A program made the translations under genes and the position numbers. DNA of 64,000 bases from Nitrospirillum viridazoti CBAmc (GTDB lineage: Bacteria > Pseudomonadota > Alphaproteobacteria > Azospirillales > Azospirillaceae), in contig NZ_CP022110.1 of assembly GCF_000730165.1 (NCBI RefSeq), forward strand, positions 798,501-862,500, written 5' to 3'. Positions within the stretch are counted from its first letter, which is position 1. The number at the start of each line of letters is the position of its first letter. Below the pieces are notes generated by a model. It was given only the letters and a program-made list of their open reading frames with translations. It was not told the DNA's origin and searched no databases. Below, in pieces: positions 7,722 to 16,905 of this stretch.

Positions 7722-9107
7722 CTAGCACGTCGGCTGCTGCCCCAGGCTGGGATGGTGGACCACCATCAGGCGGCAGAGGTCGGGCTGTTCCACCCGCAGT
7801 GTGGCGCCGTCCGGCCAAGTGATGTCGAGCAGGTCGACCAGTGTCAGTTCACCCAGGCCGAAATGGGCCACGGGCTCGCGCTGGTAGGGGCCCCCGGACC
7901 CGCTGGTGATGCTGCGCAGCTGCCGCCGGCCGCCGGCGGTCAGGCAGACGGTGGCGCCCCGCGCCGGCGCGCCGCCGGCCGTCAGGGGCAGGACGCGCAG
8001 CCAGTTGTTGCCGGTGGGGGAGGCCAGGAACAGCGACAGGGGCTGGGCCTCGCCATCGCCATGGCCCAGCAGCAGTTCCAGCTGGCCGTCGCCGTCGATA
8101 TCGGCCACCACGGCGGCGGTGCCCAGGCCCTCCGGTTCAGCGGCGTCGCCCACGTCGATGGACACCCATCGATCCTCCCGCCAGGCGAACAGGCGGTTGG
8201 GCTGGCCATGCATGTGGAAGAACAGCTCCTCATAGCCGTCGTTGTCGAAGTCGGCGGCGATAACGGCGCGTACCGGAGCCGGCTGCGCCATCTCCGCCGG
8301 CGCCACGTCGACGAAGCCGCCGCCGGCGCGATGCTGGAACAGGCGCTGCGGCCCCTGAACGTTACCCAGCAGCAGGTCGACCAGCCCGTCGCCGTCGGCG
8401 TCCAGGATGGTGGCGGCGCTGGCGTTGGCGAAGGGGTCGTCCAGCCCCACCTCGTCCGCGATCTCCTCATACTGGCCGCCGCCCAGGTTGCGGAACAACA
8501 GGTTGGGGCCGTTGGCGCAGCCGACGAACAGGTCGGGCAGGGAGCCGGTGAGGCAGGATCCCAGCAGCAGCCGGGCGTCGGCCTCAATGTCCAGCCCCGC
8601 CTCCTCCGCCACCTCGTGCAGGCGGCCGCGGCGGTCCAGCTCGAACAGCTGCAGGGGCACGCCCTCGCCCCCGACCACGATGCTGTAGCGGCCGGTGCCG
8701 TGGCGGTCCAGGCAGGCCAGCGACGTGCCGGCCGCGCGGTTGGCGGCGGCGAAGTTCTCCGGCAGGGCGGCCAAGTCGACCCAGCGGTTGCCGAAGCAGG
8801 CGAACAGCCGGTCCGGCGTGGGCAGCGCGCCGGCCGCGACGGGTTCATTCAATATGTAGAGCTCTTCCCGGCCGTCGCCATCCATGTCGGCGAACAGGGC
8901 CGCCCGGGCGCAGGCGCTGGCGTCGGCCAGGGGGCCTGCCGGATGCTCCACCAAGGCGCCGCCGTCCCAGCTCAGCACGCGGTTGGGCGCGTCGGCGCAG
9001 GTGACGACGAAATCAAAGCGTCCATCACCATCTATGTCCCCCACCGCGATGCCGGCACAAGATATAGGGGGGTTGGGAACGATGAGGTTGGAGCACGCGA
9101 TGAACAT
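7722..9107 (-). CDS. FG-GAP/VCBS repeat protein with C-terminal UnbV/ASPIC domain
   Basis: A 461-residue protein. At least five calcium-binding-like repeats of the form DxDGDG or DxDNDG are visible (for example DIDGDGRFDFV, DMDGDGREELY, DADGDGLVDLL, DFDNDGYEELF, DIDGDGQLELL), forming a beta-propeller. The last roughly 110 residues match the ASPIC/UnbV type, with WLRVLPLT, a Gly/Arg segment and ITWPDGATL. This architecture is that of CRTAC1-like proteins, normally exported. Here the start, fixed by GGAGG eight bases before the ATG at 9107, gives no signal peptide, which is odd. An upstream in-frame extension exists but is not signal-like either. It is convergent with the sigma-54 gene. Confidence 0.82.
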   Translation of the reverse strand: MFIACSNLIVPNPPISCAGIAVGDIDGDGRFDFVVTCADAPNRVLSWDGGALVEHPAGPLADASACARAALFADMDGDGREELYILNEPVAAGALPTPDRLFACFGNRWVDLAALPENFAAANRAAGTSLACLDRHGTGRYSIVVGGEGVPLQLFELDRRGRLHEVAEEAGLDIEADARLLLGSCLTGSLPDLFVGCANGPNLLFRNLGGGQYEEIADEVGLDDPFANASAATILDADGDGLVDLLLGNVQGPQRLFQHRAGGGFVDVAPAEMAQPAPVRAVIAADFDNDGYEELFFHMHGQPNRLFAWREDRWVSIDVGDAAEPEGLGTAAVVADIDGDGQLELLLGHGDGEAQPLSLFLASPTGNNWLRVLPLTAGGAPARGATVCLTAGGRRQLRSITSGSGGPYQREPVAHFGLGELTLVDLLDITWPDGATLRVEQPDLCRLMVVHHPSLGQQPTC

Positions 9108-9330
9108 CAGGCGACCCTCCAGGGCATCGGGCGGCCCCCTTTCGGGCAGGTTCCGCACCCTCATTAACCATGGCTGGCGGGCAGGATACCCCATGCCGGC
9201 CGCAGTATCCCTGGGCTTTTCCGACGCAATGGAAAAATGCCCTTCGGAGGTACAAAAAATCCGTTGGCGTACTGTCACGATTTGGTAGGATCAGCGCTCG
9301 TTGCCGCTAGATGTGGTATCCGGTCCTCGG

Positions 9331-9367
9331 TTATCCACAGCGCAATTCATACACAGCCTGGGGATAA
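9331..9367. promoter_or_regulatory. two inverted DnaA boxes before nrdA
   Basis: A perfect DnaA box TTATCCACA lies at 9331-9339. A one-mismatch copy in the opposite orientation (TTATCCCCA read from 9367 down to 9359) lies just before the nrdA start. DnaA is known to bind and regulate nrdAB in E. coli, so this fits transcriptional coupling of dNTP synthesis to initiation. The second box overlaps the nrdA ribosome site. Confidence 0.6.
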
Positions 9368-9370
9368 GTC

Positions 9371-11212
9371 ATGCGGGACGGAGACGTTTTCGGCAGGATT
9401 CAAGTTGCTAACCGTCCGGCGGTCGTTGTGGATCATTCCCGTGACGATTTGCTGACGGCCTTCGGCAAGGCCACCTTGACCGACCGCTACCTGCTGCCCG
9501 GTGAAAGTTTCCAGGATCTGTTCGCGCGCGTGGCCAGCTACTACGCCGACGACGCGGCCCATGCCCAGCGGCTGTATGACTACATTTCCAAGCTGTGGTT
9601 CATGCCGGCCACGCCCGTGCTGTCCAACGGCGGCACCTCGCGCGGCCTGCCCATCAGCTGCTTCCTCAACGAGTGCAACGACAGCCTGAAGGGCATTGTC
9701 GACCTCTGGAACGAGAACGTCTGGCTGGCCTCGCGCGGCGGCGGCATCGGCAGCTACTGGGGTAACCTGCGCTCCATCGGTGAGAAGGTCGGCGGCAACG
9801 GCAAGACCTCCGGCGTCGTGCCCTTCATTCGCGTGATGGACAGCCTGACCCTGGCCATCAGCCAGGGCAGCCTGCGCCGTGGCTCTGCCGCGACTTACCT
9901 GCCGGTGTCGCACCCGGAGATCGAGGAATTCATCGAGATGCGCCGCCCCACCGGCGGCGACCCGAACCGCAAGGCGCTGAACCTGCACCACGGCGTGGTC
10001 ATCCCCGACGCCTTCATGCGCGCGGTCGAGACCGATGGTGAATGGGCGCTGACCAGCCCCAAGGACGGTTCCGTCATTCGCCGCATTTCCGCGCGCAGCC
10101 TGTGGATCCGCATCCTGACCGCCCGCATCGAGACGGGCGAGCCTTACCTGCTGTTCATCGACCACGTGAACCGTGCCATGCCGGAACACCACAAGCTGGC
10201 CGGCCTGTCGGTGAAGATGTCCAATCTGTGCAGCGAGATCACCCTGCCCACCGGCCTGGACCAGCTGGGGCAGCAGCGCACGGCCGTCTGCTGCCTGTCG
10301 TCGCTGAACCTGGAATATTTCCTGGAATGGCAGGACCATCCCACTTTCATCGAGGACACGCTACGCTTCCTCGACAACGTCATGAGCGACTTCATCGAGA
10401 AGGCGCCGGACGACATGGAGCGTGCCCGCTATTCCGCCATGCGCGAGCGCTCGGTGGGCCTGGGCGTCATGGGCTATCACAGCTTCCTGCAGAGCCAGGG
10501 CCTGCCCATCGAGGGCGTGATGGCCAAGGTGTGGAACAAGCGTATGTTCGCCCACATCAAGCGCCAGGCCGACGAGGCCTCGCTGAAGCTGGGCCGGGAG
10601 CGCGGCGCCTGCCCGGACGCCGCCGACTACGGCTATGAGGAGCGCTTCTCCAACAAGATCGCCATCGCGCCCACCGCCAGCATCTCCATCATCTGCGGCG
10701 GCGCCTCGCCGGGCATCGAGCCGGCGGCGGCCAACGCCTTCAACCACAAGACGCTCTCGGGATCGTTCTCGGTACGCAACAAGCACCTGGAGCAGGTGCT
10801 GGCGACATATGGCCGCAACGACGAGGACACCTGGTCGTCCATCACCCTGAACGGTGGATCCGTCCAGCATCTGGACTTCCTGTCGGATCTGGAGCGTGAT
10901 GTCTTCAAGACGGCGTTCGAACTGGATCAGCGCTGGTTGATCGAACACGCGGCCGATCGCACGCCCTTCATCTGCCAGTCGCAGAGCCTGAACATCTTCC
11001 TGCCGGCCGATGTGCATAAGCGCGACCTGCACCAGATCCATTTCCAGGCCTGGAAGAAGGGTGTGAAGAGCCTCTACTATCTCCGCTCCATGTCCATCCA
11101 GCGGGCGGAGGCCGACATTGGCGCCGTCGTGGCCAAGAAGACGGAAGCGAAAGCCAGCGCCCCGGCGGCCGTGGAAACCAACAACTATGAGGAATGCCTG
11201 GCTTGCCAGTGA
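9371..11212 (+). CDS. nrdA: class Ia ribonucleoside-diphosphate reductase, alpha subunit
   Basis: The 613-residue catalytic subunit reduces ribonucleoside diphosphates to deoxy forms. Active-site features are in place: Cys97 (PISCFLNEC), Asn285-Leu-Cys287-Ser-Glu289, Cys307/Cys308, the radical-transfer pair Tyr569-Tyr570, and the C-terminal redox pair in EECLACQ. The N-terminus lacks the roughly 90-residue ATP-cone found in E. coli NrdA. The start cannot be moved upstream because a TAA lies in frame two codons before the ATG, so the absence is real. GGGG seven bases upstream acts as ribosome site. The partner nrdB lies 770 bases downstream, beyond an EF-hand gene on the same strand. Confidence 0.95.
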   Translation: MRDGDVFGRIQVANRPAVVVDHSRDDLLTAFGKATLTDRYLLPGESFQDLFARVASYYADDAAHAQRLYDYISKLWFMPATPVLSNGGTSRGLPISCFLNECNDSLKGIVDLWNENVWLASRGGGIGSYWGNLRSIGEKVGGNGKTSGVVPFIRVMDSLTLAISQGSLRRGSAATYLPVSHPEIEEFIEMRRPTGGDPNRKALNLHHGVVIPDAFMRAVETDGEWALTSPKDGSVIRRISARSLWIRILTARIETGEPYLLFIDHVNRAMPEHHKLAGLSVKMSNLCSEITLPTGLDQLGQQRTAVCCLSSLNLEYFLEWQDHPTFIEDTLRFLDNVMSDFIEKAPDDMERARYSAMRERSVGLGVMGYHSFLQSQGLPIEGVMAKVWNKRMFAHIKRQADEASLKLGRERGACPDAADYGYEERFSNKIAIAPTASISIICGGASPGIEPAAANAFNHKTLSGSFSVRNKHLEQVLATYGRNDEDTWSSITLNGGSVQHLDFLSDLERDVFKTAFELDQRWLIEHAADRTPFICQSQSLNIFLPADVHKRDLHQIHFQAWKKGVKSLYYLRSMSIQRAEADIGAVVAKKTEAKASAPAAVETNNYEECLACQ

Positions 11213-11288
11213 GCCGTTGATCGACGATCGATGGCTCCAGGGGGCCGGTCTTCCTGGATCGGTCCATTGATGCTGGCGGGGAAGTCGC

Positions 11289-11942
11289 ATGCGGGTTGTG
11301 AAGGCACTGGCCAGGGTGGCCTTGGCGGGCGCCCTGGGGTTCGGCCTGGCAGGGTGCGGGGGGCATGACCTGCCGGTGAATCCCTACCTGCAACTGGTGC
11401 CGGTCAGCCCGTCGGGGCAGATCCTGGGGCCCCCCTCGGGCAGCCAACTGCAGTACAAGGCGGTGCTGATGCTCTGGTTTCACCAGACAGACGCCAACCA
11501 CGACGGCGTGCTGACCCGGGATGAGGTGATCGCCGACGCGGACCGGAGTTTCGACCTGTTCGACCTGGACCACGATGGCAGCATCACCTCGGCCGAGCTG
11601 GAGAAGTACCGCCTGACCCAGCCCTTCCGGGCGCAGCCGCATCCGGTGACGCCCCTGTTGGGCGCCCAGGACCGCGCGGTGCAGCCGGACTCGGTGGAGG
11701 CGCTACCTGATGGCGCGAGCTACCAGGGCTCCCGCGTGCGCCTGCAGGTGGGCCTGGATCCGGTGATGTCGGCCGACACCGACAGCGATTTCCGGGTGAC
11801 CCGCGAGGAGTTGCGCGCCCAGTCGCTGCGCAAGTTCGACAAGTGGGACGCCGACCACGACGGCAAAGTGACCGCCGATGAATTCCTGGCGGCGATGATG
11901 GCGCCCTTCGAGGCGCTGACCAAGTCGTCAGGCTGGTTCTGA
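11289..11942 (+). CDS. EF-hand lipoprotein
   Basis: A 217-residue protein with a lipoprotein signal ending in the lipobox GLAGC (Cys23). Four EF-hand-like loops are visible: DANHDGVLTRDE, DLDHDGSITSAE, the weaker DTDSDFRVTREE, and DADHDGKVTADE near the C-terminus. Loops one, two and four have the Asp/Asn ligands and the final Glu, so calcium binding is likely. The third has Phe in place of the usual Gly. The mature protein would be anchored in the envelope. It sits 76 bases after nrdA and 39 before nrdB, in the same direction. A periplasmic calcium sensor within a ribonucleotide reductase operon is unexpected, and I know of no functional link. Confidence 0.85.
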   Translation: MRVVKALARVALAGALGFGLAGCGGHDLPVNPYLQLVPVSPSGQILGPPSGSQLQYKAVLMLWFHQTDANHDGVLTRDEVIADADRSFDLFDLDHDGSITSAELEKYRLTQPFRAQPHPVTPLLGAQDRAVQPDSVEALPDGASYQGSRVRLQVGLDPVMSADTDSDFRVTREELRAQSLRKFDKWDADHDGKVTADEFLAAMMAPFEALTKSSGWF

Positions 11943-11981
11943 TTATTTCACCAACGACGTATAGACGAACGGATTTCGCCC

Positions 11982-12947
11982 GTGCCCAGCCAGCTTTTGA
12001 CCCCGAACCCCGTCTACAAGCCCTTCCGCTATCCGTGGGCCTATGAGGCCTGGCTGACGCAGCAGCGCCTGCACTGGATGCCGGAGGAGGTGCCGCTGGC
12101 CGACGACGTGAAGGACTGGCGCCAGAAGCTGTCGGACGGCGAGCGCAACCTGCTGACCCAGATTTTCCGGTTCTTCACCCAGGCCGACGTCGAGGTGAAC
12201 AACTGCTACATGAAGAAGTACGCGGCGGTGTTCCAGCCGACCGAGGTGCAGATGATGCTCTCGGCCTTTTCCAACATTGAAACCATCCACATCGCGGCCT
12301 ACAGCCACCTGCTGGACACCATCGGCATGCCCGAGGTCGAGTACTCCGCCTTCCTCCATTACAAGGAGATGAAGGACAAGTACGACTACATGCAGGAATT
12401 CACGGTGGACAACCCCGCCAACATCGCCAAGACCTTGGCGGTGTTCGGCGCCTTCACCGAAGGCCTGCAGCTGTTCGCCTCCTTCGCCATCCTCATGAAC
12501 TTCCCGCGTTTCAACAAGATGAAGGGCATGGGGCAGATCGTGACCTGGTCGGTGCGCGACGAGACGCTGCACACGCAGTCCGCCATCCGCCTGTTCCGCA
12601 CCTTCGTCGCCGAGAACCAGGAGATCTGGACGGAAGACTTCCAGAAGGATCTCTACGTCGCCTGCTCCACCATCGTGGCGCATGAGGATGCCTTCATCGA
12701 CTTGGCGTTCGAGATGGGCGGCGTGCAAGGCCTGACGGCCGAGGACGTGAAGCAATACATCCGCTGGATCGCCGACCGCCGCCTGGTGCAGCTGGAGCTG
12801 CAGCCCATCTATCGCGTGGAAAAAAATCCGCTGCCCTGGATGGACGTCATGCTGAACGGCGTGGAACACGCCAATTTCTTCGAAAATCGCGCCACCGAAT
12901 ACAGCAAGGCCGCCACCGGCGGCAGCTGGGACGAGGCGTTCGACTGA
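11982..12947 (+). CDS. nrdB: class Ia ribonucleoside-diphosphate reductase, beta subunit
   Basis: The 321-residue radical-generating subunit. The di-iron ligands can be assigned as Asp69, Glu100, His103 (ETIH), Glu160, Glu194 and His197 (RDETLH). The radical tyrosine is Tyr107, in the spacing ETIHIAAY equivalent to E. coli Glu115/His118/Tyr122. The C-terminal tail (WDEAFD) is the kind that docks onto the alpha subunit. It starts with GTG at 11982 behind a weak ribosome site. No ATP-cone is present here either, so neither subunit has the usual overall-activity regulatory domain. A terminator follows. Confidence 0.95.
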   Translation: MPSQLLTPNPVYKPFRYPWAYEAWLTQQRLHWMPEEVPLADDVKDWRQKLSDGERNLLTQIFRFFTQADVEVNNCYMKKYAAVFQPTEVQMMLSAFSNIETIHIAAYSHLLDTIGMPEVEYSAFLHYKEMKDKYDYMQEFTVDNPANIAKTLAVFGAFTEGLQLFASFAILMNFPRFNKMKGMGQIVTWSVRDETLHTQSAIRLFRTFVAENQEIWTEDFQKDLYVACSTIVAHEDAFIDLAFEMGGVQGLTAEDVKQYIRWIADRRLVQLELQPIYRVEKNPLPWMDVMLNGVEHANFFENRATEYSKAATGGSWDEAFD

Positions 12948-12987
12948 CCCGCCCCGGCATGCGGGCGCGGTTCATTCGGGGGTGAGA

Positions 12988-13022
12988 AGGCGCCGGTGGT
13001 GACATCGGCGCCCTTTTTCGTT
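12988..13022 (+). terminator. rho-independent terminator after nrdB
   Basis: A GGCGCCG/CGGCGCC stem at 12989-13012 is followed by CTTTTTCGTTTT. It closes the nrdA-nrdB transcript and argues against the far-upstream start of the next gene. Confidence 0.75.
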
Positions 13023-13037
13023 TTAGGATGCCGTCCC

Positions 13038-15368
13038 ATGGGGCGGTTTGAGGGAAGTGGGGCGGACGTGAGTGACGACGGCCAGAAACTGATGCTGGAC
13101 GGCCAATGGGCCGAGGCGGCGGCCCACTATAACGCGATCGTGACGGCGGCGCCGGATGACGCCGCCGCCTGGACCCACCTGGGCGTGGCGCTGCTGCAAC
13201 TGGGCTATGCCGAGGCGGCGGTGGATGCCTTCCGGCGGGCCCTGGCCGTGCGGGCGGACTTCATGCCGGCGCTGGCCAATCTGGGCGTGGCCTTGCACCG
13301 CCAGGGCCAGCTGGTCGAGGCCATTGAGGCTTACTGCGCCGCCGTGGCGGCCCAACCGGACAATGCCCAACTGCTCGTCAATCTGGGGAACGCCCTGGCC
13401 GATGCGGGCCGCAAGGACGAGGCCATGGCCGCCCACCGCCGGGCTGCGGAATTGCAGCCGGTCCCGCCGCCGGCCGAGAAGGAGCCGCGCCCGCCTGAGA
13501 CGGACGGGCGGCGGGACCAGGCGGTCGAGTTGAATACCGTCGGCAACGCCCACCTCGCGGCGGGCCGCGCCCAGGCCGCGCTGGATGCCTATGCCCAGGC
13601 CCTGGCCCTCTGGCCCGACTATGCCGACGCCCAGGGCAACCTGGGGAACGCCCTGCGCGGCCTTGGGCGCCTTGGGGAGGCCGTCACCGCCTATCGGCGC
13701 GCGGTGGAGTTGGCGCCCGACGACGCCGGGCACTGGTGCAACCTCGGCATTGCGCTGCAGGCTGATGGCGCGTTGGCGGAGGCGGCGGACATGGCGCGCC
13801 GGGCCCTTGCCCTGCGGCCGGACTTGGCCCTGGCCCACACCTGCCTGGGCGTGGCCCTGCGCGACATGAAGGACCTGGACGCCGCCATCGAATCCCTCCG
13901 GCAGGCCGTGGCGCTGGACCCCGGGCAGTCCGACGCCATCCACGCGCTGTCGGGCTGCCTGGTGGAGCGGCAGCGCTGGGAGGAGGTGGAGGCGCTGGGG
14001 CGCAACGCGCTGGCCCGCGACCCGCAGTCGATCGACGCCCGCGTTTGCCTGGCGGTCGCCTTACAGGGCCAGAACCGCCTGGAGGAGGCGCTGGACATGG
14101 CCCGGCAGGCGCTGGTGCTGCAGCCTGACAGTGAGCTGGCGCTGGGCGTGATGGCCGCCGCCCTGCACGGACTGGACCGTAGCGGAGAGGCGCTCGCCGC
14201 CGCCGCCCGCGGCTTGGCCGTGGCACCCCGTAACGCGGATATGCACAACACCTTGGGAATCGTGCTGCTGGACGCCGGGCGGGTGGCGGAGGCGCAGACT
14301 TCACTGCGCCGGGCCATCGCCCTCAAGCCCAATTTCGTCACGGCCCACGTCAACCTGGGCATGGCCTGCCTGCAGATGGGTCAGCTGGAGGAGGGCTGGG
14401 CGGAATATGAGTGGCGCCTGCAGGACGGGCACGAGACCCGGTTGTGGGACGTGATGCCCGAACGGGCTTGGCGCCCGGGCCAGGACCTGACCGGGCGCAC
14501 CCTGACGCTGCATACCGAACAGGGCATGGGCGACCTGATCCAGTTCAGCCGCTATGCCGACCGGCGCTGGTGGGGCGGACCGGGATGCTCGGGCCCGCCA
14601 GCCCGCATCGTCCTGCGCACGCCGCGCAGCCTGGCGGATTTGGCGGCCAGCGTGCCGGGCGTCGACGCGCTACTGGTGGGTGACGAGGTGCCGACGACCT
14701 GTGATGTGCACGCCCCCTTGCTCAGCCTGCCCTACCTGCTGGGCACCACGCTGGCGACGGTGCCGGCGGTGGTCCCGTATATGACACCGCCGGCCGCAGC
14801 CCTGGCCCGCTGGCGCGCCGGGTTCGCGGCGGAGGACGCGGGCATTCGCGCGCCGGGCCTGCGGGTGGGGCTGGTCTGGGCCGGCAATCCCGGCCACAGG
14901 GGCGACCGCCACCGGTCCATCCACCAGCTGGCGGCGTTGGACCCCCTGTGGGCAGTGCCCGGCGTGCGCTGGTACAGCCTGCAAGTGGGACCGCGCGCGG
15001 CTGACGTGGGGCAAATGTCGGCTGGGAGGGTGACGGACCTGTCCACACGCCTGAGCGACTACGGCGAGACCGCGGCGGCCATCGCCAACCTGGACCTGGT
15101 GATCGCCGTCGACACGTCGGTCGCCCATTTGGCGGGCGCCTTGGGCAAGCCGGTCTGGCTGCTCATTTCCAACCGGCCGGATTGGCGGTGGATGCGCGAT
15201 CGGACCGACAGCCCCTGGTACCCCACCGCCCGGCTGTTCCGCCAGACGCGCATGAACGACTGGTCCGGCCCGATGGCGGCCATGGCGGCGGCCTTGGCCG
15301 AGCTGGCGGCCCGGCATAGCGTGCCAGCGGCGCAAGAGGTGGCGTTCCGCCGCCTGTTCGGGCTTTAG
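13038..15368 (+). CDS. TPR protein with C-terminal glycosyltransferase-like domain
   Basis: About 776 residues. Residues 15-470 are tetratricopeptide repeats with the usual A-x-x-x-L-G and P signature, in two blocks split by a Pro/Glu-rich linker near residues 137-160. Residues about 490-760 form a GT9/GT41-like fold: HTEQGMGDLIQF and, later, GLVWAGNPGHRGDRHRS and VIAVDTSVAHLAGALGKPVW, a typical nucleotide-sugar/heptosyltransferase region. Such fusions are common in Rhodospirillales and are suspected to glycosylate proteins or surface sugars; the substrate is unknown. I chose ATG 13038 (AGGA upstream). GTG 13068 with AGGGAAG is a serious alternative. The ORF opening at 12996 lies inside the terminator. 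Confidence 0.82.
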   Translation: MGRFEGSGADVSDDGQKLMLDGQWAEAAAHYNAIVTAAPDDAAAWTHLGVALLQLGYAEAAVDAFRRALAVRADFMPALANLGVALHRQGQLVEAIEAYCAAVAAQPDNAQLLVNLGNALADAGRKDEAMAAHRRAAELQPVPPPAEKEPRPPETDGRRDQAVELNTVGNAHLAAGRAQAALDAYAQALALWPDYADAQGNLGNALRGLGRLGEAVTAYRRAVELAPDDAGHWCNLGIALQADGALAEAADMARRALALRPDLALAHTCLGVALRDMKDLDAAIESLRQAVALDPGQSDAIHALSGCLVERQRWEEVEALGRNALARDPQSIDARVCLAVALQGQNRLEEALDMARQALVLQPDSELALGVMAAALHGLDRSGEALAAAARGLAVAPRNADMHNTLGIVLLDAGRVAEAQTSLRRAIALKPNFVTAHVNLGMACLQMGQLEEGWAEYEWRLQDGHETRLWDVMPERAWRPGQDLTGRTLTLHTEQGMGDLIQFSRYADRRWWGGPGCSGPPARIVLRTPRSLADLAASVPGVDALLVGDEVPTTCDVHAPLLSLPYLLGTTLATVPAVVPYMTPPAAALARWRAGFAAEDAGIRAPGLRVGLVWAGNPGHRGDRHRSIHQLAALDPLWAVPGVRWYSLQVGPRAADVGQMSAGRVTDLSTRLSDYGETAAAIANLDLVIAVDTSVAHLAGALGKPVWLLISNRPDWRWMRDRTDSPWYPTARLFRQTRMNDWSGPMAAMAAALAELAARHSVPAAQEVAFRRLFGL

Positions 15369-15386
15369 CCCCTTCCGCCGCCGCCC

Positions 15387-16700
15387 TTACCCTGTGACCG
15401 TCTGGACGATCAGCACGCCGTTCAGGATGACGATGACGCCCGCCACCGCCCAGGCGGGGGCCAGCAGCCAGCGGGGCGCCGCCAGGCGTCCCATGACGCT
15501 CCGGTCGCCGCAGAAGCGGACGAGGGGAATGACGGCGAAAGGCAGCTGCAGGCTCAGCACTACCTGGGTGAAGATCAGCAGGGTGGTGGCCGCCGCGTCG
15601 CCGGCGATGGCCAGTACCAGCAGGGTGGGCACCAGCGCCAGCAGGCGGGTGATCAGCCGGCGCCACACCGGCTTCAGCCGCAGGGAGACGAAGCCCTCCA
15701 TCACCACCTGGCCGGCCAGGGTGGCGGTGACGGTGGAGTTCTGGCCCGCGGCCAGCAGCGCCACCGCGAACAGCAGGCTGGCCAGCGGCGCGCCCAGCAT
15801 GGGGGCCAGCAAGCGGTAGGCCTCCTCAATGTCCTCCACCAACGCCTGGCCGTGGAAGGCGGCCGCCGCCAGGATCAGGATGCCGGCGTTGATGAAGAAG
15901 GCGATGAACAGGGCCACCGTGCTGTCCAGCGTGGCGAAGCGGATGGCCTCGCGACGGCCCTCCTCATCCCGGGGAAAGGCGCGGGTGCGCACCACGGCGG
16001 AGTGGAGATAGAGGTTGTGGGGCATGACGGTGGCGCCCAGGATGCCCACCGCCACGTACAGCTTGGCCGGGTCGCCCAGCAGGTCGGCCGTGGGCAGAAA
16101 GCCCGCCAGCACGGCGCCCACACCCGGCCGGCTCAACGCCACCTCCGCCAGGAAGCAGAGGCCGATCAGGGTGATGAGGCCCAGGATGAAGGCCTCCAGC
16201 CGGCGCACGCCCCGGTTCTGCAGGGCCAGGATCAGCAGGCTGTCGAACGCGGTGATGAGGGCGCCCACGATCAAGGGCAGGCCGAACAGCAGCTTCAGCG
16301 CGATGGCGGAGCCAATGACCTCCGCGACGTCGCAGGCGATGATGGCGATTTCGCACAATATCCACAGCAGGACGGCGGTGCGGGGGCCATACCGTTCCCG
16401 GCACAGCTGGGCCAGGTCGCGGCCGCTGGCGATGCCCAGGCGCACCGACAGGGCCTGCAGCAGCATGGCCATCAGGCTGGACAGCAGCACCACGGACAAC
16501 AGCGTGTAGCCGAAGCGGGAACCGCCGGCGATGTCGGTCGCCCAGTTGCCGGGATCCATATAGCCCACGGCCACCAGATAGCCGGGGCCGGAAAAGGCCA
16601 GCAGCTTGCGCCAGAACCCCCCGGAGACGGGTACGCCGGCCGTGGGCTCCGCCGAGGGGCCGGGCCATTTGTCCTTGCTCGCGTCCACCGCCGACTGCAT
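15387..16700 (-). CDS. mntH: NRAMP-family divalent metal transporter
   Basis: A 437-residue, eleven-segment membrane protein that imports Mn2+ (and possibly Fe2+) with protons. The diagnostic metal-site motifs are both present: DPGNWATD in segment 1 and MPHNLYLHS in segment 6. The start at 16700 has AAGG seven bases upstream. A longer form from 16742 lacks a ribosome site. It is convergent with the TPR gene, with 18 bases between stops. A perfect inverted repeat upstream may be its operator, although it is not a recognisable MntR or Mur box. Confidence 0.9.
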   Translation of the reverse strand: MQSAVDASKDKWPGPSAEPTAGVPVSGGFWRKLLAFSGPGYLVAVGYMDPGNWATDIAGGSRFGYTLLSVVLLSSLMAMLLQALSVRLGIASGRDLAQLCRERYGPRTAVLLWILCEIAIIACDVAEVIGSAIALKLLFGLPLIVGALITAFDSLLILALQNRGVRRLEAFILGLITLIGLCFLAEVALSRPGVGAVLAGFLPTADLLGDPAKLYVAVGILGATVMPHNLYLHSAVVRTRAFPRDEEGRREAIRFATLDSTVALFIAFFINAGILILAAAAFHGQALVEDIEEAYRLLAPMLGAPLASLLFAVALLAAGQNSTVTATLAGQVVMEGFVSLRLKPVWRRLITRLLALVPTLLVLAIAGDAAATTLLIFTQVVLSLQLPFAVIPLVRFCGDRSVMGRLAAPRWLLAPAWAVAGVIVILNGVLIVQTVTG

Positions 16701-16733
16701 GCGCCGCCTTTTCTGGTCCTGGCTCTGGTCCGG

Positions 16734-16757
16734 GCCCGCCATCCGTAGTGGGCGGGC
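16734..16757. promoter_or_regulatory. inverted repeat upstream of mntH
   Basis: GCCCGCC at 16734-16740 and GGCGGGC at 16751-16757 form a perfect seven-base inverted repeat with a ten-base spacer, 34-57 bases before the mntH start. It could be an operator or a leader hairpin. No known metal-regulator consensus is matched. Confidence 0.3.
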
Positions 16758-16905
16758 TAAAAGATTAACATAGCGAAGTTCTGGTGACGGAACGAGGGCG
16801 GGAGTGGTGCGCCGGCTGCGACGCGTCGCCATTCATTGGCGCGGCGCGCTGCTTTGGTGTAGGGATGCGGCGCAAAACGTCCTTCCCTTGAGGATCGCCA
16901 CCGGG

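Noticed and set aside
9331-9367. DnaA boxes taken as a replication origin
   Set aside because: Only two boxes, no AT-rich unwinding stretch and no origin-type neighbours; promoter control of nrdA explains them.
12996-13037. Far-upstream start for the TPR protein
   Set aside because: It would start inside the nrdB terminator hairpin and add residues read from the T-tract; later starts have ribosome sites.
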